The notes under the pieces were generated by a model. The model made no database searches and was not told the DNA's origin. It saw nothing but the letters and a program-made list of their open reading frames with translations. A program made the position numbers and the translations under genes. 11,833 nucleotides of DNA, taken from the NCBI GenBank assembly GCA_002284615.2, contig MU069829.1, positions 45,889 to 57,721 on the forward strand, written 5' to 3'. Shown here one piece after another: positions 6,199 through 11,833 of this stretch. Origin of the DNA: Dunaliella salina (taxonomy: Eukaryota; Chlorophyta; Chlorophyceae; Chlamydomonadales; Dunaliellaceae). The number at the start of each line of letters is the position of its first letter. Position 1 is the stretch's first letter.

Positions 6199-6341
6199 TT
6201 TTGTCTATTGCTCTCTCCTAGGCTAGTTTTGTCTAGTTTAGGTAGAGGTCCCCCTGGTGAGGCCTCTAACTTTTGTTAGGGGTTCTTCCCTTAATGCACA
6301 CGGCCTGTGGCTTGCGTAGTCTTTTCTTCTTCTTTTTCTTT
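6199..6341 (+). other. LINE-A 3' UTR with conserved hairpins and pyrimidine tail
   Basis: It is homologous to 10458-10617 and, over its last 85 bases or so, to SINE S1. It contains TGTCTAGTTTAGGTAGAGG, GGTGAGGCC, a hairpin at 6263-6282 (CCTCTAAC, TTTT loop, GTTAGGGG), TTAATGCACACGGCCTGTGG (6291-6310) and a C/T tract to about 6341. Conserved 3' hairpins are a common recognition site for a LINE's own reverse transcriptase; that role here is inferred. Confidence 0.7.
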
Positions 6342-6359
6342 TGTGGCGCCTGACTAAAG

Positions 6360-6641
6360 ATGGCTTCTTTAGTATTTCATGTACCCGAAAAAATTCTAAT
6401 TTTCCACCGACAAGACCCCCGGTACACTATCTTGCTACCTGCATGGCTTGTGACAAATTGCTACGGAAGAAGGGCAATCGAGTCAGTTAGACAGGCAGGT
6501 GACCAAAACGGGCGAAAAAATTTCTTGAAAATTTATAAACTTTGTCAAAAAATACATTATTAGCGCTTATTGAGTCGGATGTCAAAAAAGAATTGCCCAT
6601 GTGCGAAGCTTTTCCTTTTTTGGTGAGGCCCCTGCTAGCTA
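6360..6641 (+). pseudogene. Unrecognised coding-like segment with KKNCPCAKL motif
   Basis: One frame reads FHVPEKILIFHRQDPRYTIL, then WLVTNCYGRR...NGRKNFLKIYKLCQKIHY, stop (TAG, 6561-6563), RLLSRMSKKNCPCAKLFLFW, stop (6639-6641). The sense continues across the first stop, with a Lys-rich CPC motif, which looks like a decayed protein rather than chance. It ends where LINE-A 3'-UTR-like sequence begins (about 6618). No family is recognised. Further coding-like scraps follow in other frames (6715-6880, containing EHLTAYNILSSSSERNDIPS; 6863-6975, containing RWDDTKGNIVIKNEHTALL). They could be parts of one broken or spliced gene, or another transposon. Confidence 0.3.
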
Positions 6642-6690
6642 GTCAGGGAACCTTTTCTTGATGCACGCGGTCTCCAGCCTGCATGGACTC
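6618..6690 (+). repeat. Degenerate LINE-A 3'-UTR / SINE S1-like tail
   Basis: TTTTTTGGTGAGGCCCCTGC, a CTAGCTAG core, GGGAACC, TCTTGATGCACGCGG (6656-6670) match in order the 3' UTR copy at 10530-10580 and S1. The pyrimidine tail is not evident, so the unit is truncated or old. Confidence 0.55.
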
Positions 6691-7026
6691 CATCTTACTA
6701 TTGATGCTTGATTGATTCAGAAGTGCTTATTTGATCCAGAGGTGAACGAACATTTGACTGCTTACAACATTTTGTCATCCTCAAGCGAAAGAAATGACAT
6801 ACCTAGTAAAATCGATGAGCAAAGGTACAGAAAGATGACGTGCACCACTCAAATCATTTTTCAGATTCCGGTGGGATGACACAAAAGGAAACATTGTGAT
6901 TAAAAATGAGCACACGGCTTTGCTCTGCAAGCTTGCACCAAATAAGGACGCAACAAGGCCATCCTGCCTACTTTAAGCGTCAAAAAGCCTAGTTTACTGG
7001 GCATCGATTTGGTGAGACCAAGAAAA
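6642..7026. other. Unassigned region after the S1-like tail
   Basis: The first 50 bases are the S1-like tail. The rest holds only the short coding-like scraps described under 6360-6641, with no long frame, no clear repeat and no RNA gene. Confidence 0.5.
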
Positions 7027-7137
7027 GCAAGAATGCACTTGCATTGTCAAACCAATCCTTTGAGCAAGAAAGCATTTGCATTGCCAAGTCTGTCATTTGA
7101 GCAAAAATGCATTTTGCATTGTCAACCAATCATCCAA
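7027..7137 (+). repeat. Tandem repeat, 37-bp unit, three copies
   Basis: The units start at 7027, 7064 and 7101. Each begins GCAA(G/A)AA, has a GCATT(T)TGCATTG core and ends in a TTTGA- or CCAA-like stretch. A degenerate fourth fragment (AAAGCATTGTCAAATCATTC) lies at about 7157-7176. It sits in non-coding DNA. Confidence 0.8.
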
Positions 7138-8052
7138 AGGAGCCTCCACAAGGGCTGAAAGCATTGTCAAATCATTCACCCAATGGTGTCTCTGTGGGGG
7201 CTGAAAGTGTGGTCACTCAAATGTTGCAATATGCAAGAATGTCACTTCAGAAGCAACAAAACAAGAATCAGGCTGTTCCTGCATCTTCCATCCTCTATCT
7301 ACTTGGCGCAGCTTACAACTAAGCCAAAACACGCTAGGACGGCCTACGATGTCACACAAAATGACTGTATGTGCGATGAGATTTGCAAGTTTGCGTTAGA
7401 AGTCGGCAAGTCCTTTTTACGCAATGACCTTCCAGCCAATGTATCCAGTGTTTTTATCACTTATCCATCATCCGTGCTGATCGTCATGCAAGGCATCAAG
7501 AAGACACATCCTACATTCATCAATACCATCAGCAGCAACCAAAGAAACACCTGCTCCTGCTTAAGGCTGCTAGAAAAGCTCTAATGGAAAGCCAGGCACC
7601 CTTGGCAGAAAGGAAAAAAGGGGCAGGAGGACTCCATCAAGCAACTGACACGCGACGCTGCAGCACAACCGTCCAAACAAGTGAGTTGGCAGGCAAAACG
7701 CAAAAAAACAGTGCAGTTTCAACAGCAAAACAGCAGTACTAGCAAAGAATGTTTGTTGCATTTCAATTTGATATCCATGCTTGTTCGTTTGATCCTTGCA
7801 TTTCAATTTGGCCATGTCCATGCTCGCTCCAGGAAAAAGTGCATACAAGTCCATGAGAATGAGGTGGGTGCGCAGCTTTTGTGAAAAGGTCAAGCTACAG
7901 CACGTTTGCCGACCAGCTGGCCCCATAAAGATTTGATCCATAAAGCAGGCTCAATTGTTTTTGCTAGTAATAGTTAAACCAAGGCAGGAGGCATTCCTTT
8001 AAATATACTTCGGTCAAGTGAAAATGTGTAAAAGCACGCCTGCCATGCCAAC
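7138..8052. other. Unassigned region with a two-copy 40-bp duplication
   Basis: A 133-codon plus frame (7183-7584) and a 123-codon minus frame (7570-7941) are present, but I recognise neither. The first contains ICKFALEVGKSFLRNDLPAN and could be coding, with low confidence. TTGCATTTCAATTTG occurs at 7756-7770 and 7796-7810, each followed by a related TCCATGCT(T/C)G segment, so this is a diverged tandem duplication. Nothing else is visible. Confidence 0.4.
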
Positions 8053-8351
8053 ATGATGCACAGTGCATGCATGCCTACCACGCCTACCACTGCACGCCTA
8101 CCACTGCACGCCTACCACTTTTGCTGTTAAAATGATGCACAGTGCATGCACGCCCACCACGCCTACCACCGCACGCCTACCACTTTTGCTGTCAACATGG
8201 ATGCGCAGTGCATGCACACCCACCACGCCTACCACTGCATGCCTACCACTTTTGCTGTCAACATGGATGCACAGTGCATGCACGCCCACCACGCCTACCA
8301 CCGCACGCCTACCACTTTTGCTGTCTACATGATGCACACAGTGCACACAGG
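8053..8351 (+). repeat. Minisatellite, 65/66-bp unit, four copies plus a partial fifth
   Basis: The units are 8053-8131 (79 bp), 8132-8196 (65), 8197-8262 (66), 8263-8328 (66) and partial 8329-8351. Each begins ATG(G)ATGC(A/G)CAGTGCATGCA, contains two or three CGCCTACCAC(T/C)GCA 14-bp subunits and ends CTTTTGCTGT. The first unit is longer by exactly one 14-bp subunit. ATGCAC-A-GTGCAT is an odd-centred palindrome repeated in the array. All three plus frames and one minus frame stay open, which is a by-product of the repeat rather than evidence for a gene. Confidence 0.92.
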
Positions 8352-8571
8352 AGGCGCCAGCCATTGTCAAGGCTTGTTGGGTGGTGGAGCTGCCTTATCT
8401 TCGCATGAAGCATGTTGGTAAGGGCGCAGATGAACTGGCCTCAGCGAGTGGGGACCGGCCAGGCGGAACAAAATTGGGACAGCCTGTTGTTCCTGATTAA
8501 GACACTTCACCGCGTCTTGATCCTCATGACTAGCGCGCCAGACAAGGACTTGAGCTGTACACACCAGACGA

Positions 8572-8758
8572 CAGATGGCGTGCTTGACCGCTGCAAGCGC
8601 AGCGGTTTGCTTGTATTGGGGAAACTGCATTGTGCAATGGTGCCTCCAGGGGGCAAAATTCCAATCCAAAATTGGAGGTGGTCCTGGGATCGAATCCGCC
8701 CAGCTGCCCTTGTAGGCAAGTGTAGCAATGTACCCTTGCCTTACCTTATCTCACCTTG
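8572..8758 (+). mobile_element. SINE S2, longer copy with pol III B-box-like site
   Basis: The 3' part matches S2 at 5617-5708 through CAGCTGCCCTTGTAGGC (8700-8716) and ends in CTTAC-like repeats (8731-8750). GGATCGAATCC at 8687-8697 differs from the B-box consensus GGTTCGANTCC at one base. Upstream are an ACAGATGGCGTGCTTGACC stretch resembling a tRNA 5' part, a perfect 8-bp hairpin ACCGCTGC/GCAGCGGT (about 8587-8606) and a CCAAT...ATTGG inverted pair (8661-8675). The distance from the putative A box to the B box (over 100 bases) is longer than in a tRNA, so the head may be rearranged. The 5' boundary is approximate and I found no target duplication. Confidence 0.6.
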
Positions 8759-8771
8759 CTCACAGTTGGCC

Positions 8772-8793
8772 TGCAAAGCAAGCCTGCTTTGCA
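8772..8793. other. Perfect 9-bp stem hairpin
   Basis: TGCAAAGCA, loop AGCC, TGCTTTGCA. It is followed by neither a T run nor a coding region, so it is not called a terminator. The rest of 8759-8964 holds nothing I can identify. Confidence 0.6.
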
Positions 8794-8964
8794 CGCCATG
8801 ATTGAAGCCCATGCAACCCTTGAGACCCACTCGTCTTATGATCTCATGCCTGCCCCTCACAACTTCCCTCCGCACCACAGATCTGCCGCTCCTCTCCTGC
8901 GTGTCCCCCAATGGTGTGTGTGTTGTTTGGGGAAGGGGAGGCCCGTCGGCCAAGGGGTATCTGA

Positions 8965-9324
8965 CCTGATTTTGCTGGGAGCATGGATGCTCTCAAGGAG
9001 CCAGGCATTGGAGGGAAGGGTACACCCGAGTCAAACGAGCGCTCATGGCCTGCGCAGAATGCACATAGCATTTGCAGCAGCAGCAGCATCAGCATCAGCA
9101 TCAGCATCAGCAGCAACAGGGTCAGGTTGACAAGTGGTATCTACCACACGAGTGTCAGAGAGGATAGGACAGACATATGTGCACGAGTTTTGGCATGATG
9201 GGGAGGGGAGTACAGTTTGAGCGATTGTATGGATGACACACCAAGGAGTGAGGGAACCCTGCTTGAGCTTGACCACTTACATCAAATATCAAAGAACAGG
9301 AGGAGATCATGCAGGGCTGACAAT
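8965..9324 (-). repeat. Dispersed repeat R, copy 2 (inverted partner of 47-393)
   Basis: It is the reverse complement of 47-393, 360 bp long. The extra length is mainly an expanded CAGCAT/CAGCAG tract at 9073-9118. The match starts at CCTGAT..TTTGCTGGGAG on the left and stops at GACAAT (9319-9324) on the right; beyond both points the flanks are unrelated to those of copy 1. The open frames here come from the trinucleotide tract and are not called genes. Confidence 0.85.
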
Positions 9325-10077
9325 CTTAAGCGCGCGCTGTAACTGCTGATGAAGCGCCACAAGGCAATCAAGGTTGCTTCTGCCCTTCCAATGGTGTTAA
9401 AGCGTCAACATGGGCGTGCTCGGGCATGTGCGTACCTCCTTCCGGGACGCCAGGCCGTGGATGATCTGGTCCTCCCTGCCCAGACTTTTTATGCATATCT
9501 AAATTGGTGCTTTGAGCCTTCTCTTCCACGTCCTGCGAGCAAGCAAGCAAGGAGGGTGGTCCTGGTCTTACTCCATTGGAACCAGGTTGCGCTGCACTTA
9601 AACGCAATGAAGCTGAGCGAAGTTTGGGAGCCAACACAGAAAGGAACACGTATTACTCTAGCTTAAATGTGTGAGAATGAAAGCTGTGTGCACAGATCTG
9701 TGACCTTTCTTCCAATTTGGGCGGTCGTGGAAACCAGCCTATGCTCTTTCTCTTTCCAATTATTGAATCTTTCTTTCAGGCCCAACTGGCTGGGTTTGAA
9801 AGCAAAGACCAGTGCAGTAGCTAGCAGGCTTTGCTCGAGCTGCAATGCGCATTGACAGCTGCATTTCCGGAGGCCCCTCTTAATGTTGGCAAGCATTCTC
9901 CATCCTGGGCATGGAAGCATGATGGAGCCTCACGGAACAAATGCTACAAGAGCTGCAGCAGCCTAAAATTATGCAAGCGGGCAATACAAGGCCGCAGCTT
10001 GCCTTCCCTCACACCGGCAGAAGGTGCCTTGTTGAACCACAATTTTGCCCTGACACTTAGCCCTGTTGCACAAAAAT
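9325..10077. other. Unassigned region
   Basis: A 105-codon plus frame (9349-9666) and an 85-codon minus frame (9663-9920) are present. Neither shows a motif I recognise, and neither has repeat or family support. No RNA gene or mobile element is identified before the LINE fragment begins at about 10078. Confidence 0.4.
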
Positions 10078-10457
10078 TTTGTCCTGGTACCGACCCCTTC
10101 ATCACTACGGAAACCGCAACAGCTCAACATTTTCACACTATAATCAGATTCATTAGCCACAGCTCAAGAAATCGAAACAGGCTTAACAAGTGACCCTGCA
10201 CATCATTTTAATTGGCGCGTCTGTCTATCTGCAACGAGTACACTTATCAAACCTTAGGTCAATCTGGGCCTAAAGAGACAAAAAGCCAAAATACATACCA
10301 TGCTATCCAAAAATTGACAGCCATAATCAACACCAGGCTCTTTTTTTTCAGGGGGCTCCCCCGAGAAAAGGGGGGGGGGGGGAAGCTAGGCACGTGGCGG
10401 TGGAGAACAGGGAGGAGGAGAGTCCGGGCATCCAGAGGCATGTCAGACAACCCTTAG
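10078..10457 (+). pseudogene. LINE-A family, second copy: C-terminal coding fragment
   Basis: KFCPGTDPFITTETATAQHF and FISHSSRNRNRLNK (10075-10193) correspond to FCPVTNPFITFGRAKI and RNPNRNNK in LINE-A. A later frame reads NLGLKRQKAK (about 10260-10290), and another has QKLTAIINTR and, after a G-rich stretch, GRRRVRASRGMSDNP with stop at 10455-10457. These match KQKAK, IINTRHA and GRRRVRAIRGMANNP at 5992-6198. Frames change at least twice, so the copy is dead. It starts abruptly at about 10078, so it is strongly 5'-truncated. This intact order confirms that LINE-A was contiguous before the DNA transposon split it. Confidence 0.75.
10370..10382 (+). repeat. G13 homopolymer
   Basis: Thirteen consecutive G within the second LINE-A-family copy; its length may be unreliable in sequencing and may affect the apparent frame. 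Confidence 0.85.
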
Positions 10458-10617
10458 GATCTCCTGAAGCTGTGTTTTTGCCTCTCACCTGTGCTAGCTG
10501 TGTCTAGTGTAGGTTTCAAGGCCCTTTGGTGAGGCCCCTGCTAGCTTGCAATTTGGAGAACCTTTCTTAAATGCACGTGGCCTGTGATTTGCATAGACTT
10601 TCCTTCTTTTCTTTTCT
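10458..10617 (+). other. LINE-A family 3' UTR, second copy
   Basis: TGTCTAGTGTAGG, GGTGAGGCCCCTGCTAGC, CTTAAATGCACGTGGCCTGTG and a C/T-rich tail (to about 10617) follow the same order as 6199-6341. On the minus strand this region supplies the last codons and the stop of the frame described at 10567-11736. Confidence 0.75.
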
Positions 10618-11736
10618 GTAAGGCAGGTGTGGCTTACAGTACTGTGCCCGTTCCGATCTAGTTGCGAAGCGGGACGAGCAGCAGATTGATCCTGAAATGT
10701 TTGCTCTGATGCTTACCTCCCTCGCCAAGGATGCAGAAATTGTTCCCTCGCAATTTGTCAGTACCCCAAGCATAAGCATGTTTCCATCAGACAAGGCCGG
10801 AGGGGGTCCCTGAGCTTCTGGAGCGGAAGAGCTTCTGGGGTGAAGGAAAACTGCTTGAGAGGGGGGAGAGGAGCCCTTTGCTTGAGGATTGCTCCCGTTC
10901 TTCTCTCCTCGTGGCCGCAACCAGGCTTTCTCTAAAAGCGCTGCTTGAGTAGGGGACAAGGGGCCTGTTGCTGGAGGAGTGTTCCTAATCTCTTCCTTGT
11001 GTGGCTGCAACCAGGCTTGTTCAGGGAGCGCTGCTTGAGATGGGGATGAGGGCCTCTTTGCTTGAGCAGCGCTTCCAGTTCTTCGTGGCCGCATCCAGGC
11101 TTGTTCTAGGAGCGCTGCTTGAGTAGGGGACAAGGGGGCTGTTGCTTGAGGAGCGCTCCCATTCTCCTCCCCTTGTGACTGCAACCAGGCTTGTTCAGGG
11201 AGCGCTGCTTGAGATGGGGATGAGGGCCTCTTTGCTTGAGCAGCGCTTCCATTTCCACGTGGCCGCATCCAGGCTTGTTCTAGGAGTGCTGCTTGAGACG
11301 GGGACAAGGGGCATGTTGCTTGAGGAGCGCTCACATCCTCCTCCCCTTGTGACTGCGACCAGGCTTGTTCAGTGAGCACTGCTTGAGATGGGGACGAGGG
11401 CCTCTTTGCTTGAGCAGCGCTTCCATTTCCACGTGGCTGTGAGCAGGCTTGCTCTAGAAGCGCCGCTTGAGATGGGGCCAAAGGCCTGTTTACTTGAGGA
11501 ATGCTCCCATTTCCTCGTGGCTGCGACCAGGCGTGCTCTAGGAGCGCTGCCTGAGACGGAGTGGAGGGACCGGTTTCTTGAAGGAAATCCTTGCTGTCTC
11601 GGGACTGGAGCATTGTAAAGGAGGGCTGTGAGAATGGCCCAAACGTCTCCTGGAAGTGTGGACGTCGGCGCTGGGGTGGCTTCACAACAGGATAAGGCCG
11701 CAAGGGTGGGGTTGGGATGCCCAACTCTTCACGCAG
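10567..11736 (-). CDS. Probable exon of a tandem-repeat protein (Ser/Pro/Gln/Ala-rich); 5' end off-window or across an intron
   Basis: The minus frame is open from the window edge to 10567. It reads LREELGIPTPPLRPYPVVKP from 11736, then eight tandem units with core (S/T/A)P(S/T)QAALLEQAW, then a Pro/Ser tail. The units alternate between 28 residues (GNGSAAQAKRPSSPSQAALP...) and 30 residues (GEENGSAPQATAPLSPTQAA...), and every length change is a multiple of three bases. This argues for selection as protein. The exon probably ends at 10717, because CTTGGCGAGGGAG is followed by GTAAGC (10716-10711), a good donor. A (CA)n-CAG before 11736 could be the acceptor. That gives 1020 bp, 340 codons, phase 0 at both ends. 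The last 50 codons of the raw frame (10567-10716) would be intron, and the final ones lie in antisense LINE 3' UTR. No known family is recognised; the repeats suggest short helices with Pro/Ser linkers. Confidence 0.5.
   Translation of the reverse strand: MREELGIPTPPLRPYPVVKPPQRRRPHFQETFGPFSQPSFTMLQSRDSKDFLQETGPSTPSQAALLEHAWSQPRGNGSIPQVNRPLAPSQAALLEQACSQPRGNGSAAQAKRPSSPSQAVLTEQAWSQSQGEEDVSAPQATCPLSPSQAALLEQAWMRPRGNGSAAQAKRPSSPSQAALPEQAWLQSQGEENGSAPQATAPLSPTQAALLEQAWMRPRRTGSAAQAKRPSSPSQAALPEQAWLQPHKEEIRNTPPATGPLSPTQAALLEKAWLRPRGEKNGSNPQAKGSSPPSQAVFLHPRSSSAPEAQGPPPALSDGNMLMLGVLTNCEGTISASLAREVSIRANISGSICCSSRFATRSERAQYCKPHLPYRKEKKESLCKSQATCI
10711..10718 (-). other. Candidate 5' splice site (AG|GTAAGC)
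   Basis: On the minus strand GGGAG is followed by GTAAGCATC, close to the eukaryotic donor consensus. It falls on a codon boundary just after the repeat-protein frame loses its Pro/Ser/Gln character. Confidence 0.45.
10840..11574 (-). repeat. Coding tandem repeat, 84/90-bp units (174-bp higher-order period)
   Basis: There are eight cores, QAALLE(Q/H/K)A(W/C) with variants such as QAVLTE and QAALPE, and a degenerate ninth (SPPSQAVFL). Units alternate 28 and 30 residues from the third onward, so the array grew partly by duplication of a two-unit block. Near-identical blocks, such as those encoding GSAAQAKRPSSPSQA, occur three times. Confidence 0.85.

Positions 11737-11741
<5 letters not shown>
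11735..11741 (-). other. Candidate 3' splice site (CACAG|C) at the microsatellite edge
   Basis: On the minus strand the (CA)48 run ends ...ACACAG directly before CTGCGTGAAGAG. This could be an acceptor with a CA repeat in place of a polypyrimidine tract, or the frame may simply read through the run as His-Thr repeats. The sequence does not decide between these. Confidence 0.35.

Positions 11742-11833
<92 letters not shown>
11738..11833. repeat. (TG)48 microsatellite
   Basis: A perfect TG run up to the last base of the window; real length unknown. Read on the minus strand it is (CA)n, without stops in any frame. Confidence 0.98.

Larger units (their letters stand above)
1106..6341 (+). mobile_element. 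LINE-A: 5'-truncated Dualen/RandI-like non-LTR retrotransposon with nested insertions
   Basis: This is one old LINE copy that can be followed from about 1106 to its pyrimidine-rich 3' end near 6341. Protein order: a Cys-containing region (1106-1437), a PCIF1-like methyltransferase-related domain (1616-2386), RNase H (2373-2830), a CCHC zinc motif (3267-3317), an RPD...ELE endonuclease-like region (3546-3653), a basic C-terminus (5992-6198) and a 3' UTR. No reverse transcriptase is present, so the 5' half is missing. The copy is broken by an in-frame TAA (2721), frameshifts near 1650, 2380 and 3860-3930, and three insertions (1438-1586, 3661-3845, 4044-5991). A second copy of its 3' end is at 10078-10617. 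RNase H combined with a restriction-like endonuclease suggests the Dualen/RandI group; that clade call is inference and needs an RT phylogeny from a full copy. Confidence 0.8.

Noticed and set aside
7027..7137. CRISPR-like array (37-bp units)
   Set aside because: The units are directly adjacent tandem copies without unique spacers, in a eukaryotic context.
8063..8421. Several overlapping frames over the minisatellite encoding His/Pro/Thr-rich peptides
   Set aside because: They are open in all three plus frames because of repeat composition; units of 65 and 66 bp shift the frame, so no consistent protein is kept.
8572..8700. Genuine tRNA gene ending in the B box at 8687-8697
   Set aside because: There is no cloverleaf with an acceptor stem, box spacing is over 100 bases, and the 3' part is shared with another dispersed copy; SINE is the better reading.
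8773..8792. Intrinsic terminator at the 9-bp hairpin
   Set aside because: No T run follows, there is no upstream gene, and the setting is eukaryotic.

Overview
The window looks like nuclear DNA from a repeat-rich eukaryote. It has long dinucleotide microsatellites at both ends, minisatellites, decayed non-LTR retrotransposons (LINEs) of at least three families, tRNA-related SINE-like units with target-site duplications, a terminal-inverted-repeat DNA transposon and one plausible spliced exon. There is no sign of bacterial operons. The LINE protein architecture (RNase H, then a CCHC zinc motif, then a PD-(D/E)XK-like endonuclease) resembles the Dualen/RandI group I know from green algae, so a green alga or related protist is my best guess. 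The host cannot be fixed from this sequence.

Layout. 1-44 is (CA)22. 47-393 is a dispersed repeat (R) whose inverted partner is at 8965-9324. 394-1105, minus strand, is the C-terminal part of a LINE (LINE-C). 1106-6341, plus strand, is a 5'-truncated, broken but largely readable second LINE (LINE-A). It has been hit by three later insertions, each with a target-site duplication: SINE S1 in sense (1438-1578), S1 in antisense (3661-3835) and a 1.94 kb DNA transposon (4044-5984). The DNA transposon itself contains the 3' part of a third LINE (LINE-B, about 4332-5464) and a second SINE type (S2, 5617-5708). Removing the DNA transposon plus one 7-bp target duplication restores the LINE-A reading frame exactly, so the order of events can be read: LINE-A first, then the DNA element, then LINE-B and S2.

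6342-8964 is mostly unassigned: coding-like scraps, a 37-bp tandem repeat (7027-7137), a 65/66-bp minisatellite (8053-8351) and a longer S2 unit with a pol III B-box-like sequence (about 8572-8758). After the inverted R copy comes unassigned DNA (9325-10077) and a second 3' end of the LINE-A family (10078-10617). On the minus strand a frame open from the window edge carries eight 28/30-residue tandem repeats. It is bounded by a (CA)48-AG acceptor and an AG-GTAAGC donor, giving a 1020-bp phase-0 exon, the best candidate for host coding sequence.

The most interesting points are: a PCIF1-like methyltransferase-related domain inside LINE-A; S1 sharing its 3' end with the LINE-A 3' UTR; a LINE-B reading frame that gets its stop codon from its own 3' tail repeat; and the tandem-repeat exon. 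Family assignments come from recognising motifs by eye; no searches were run.
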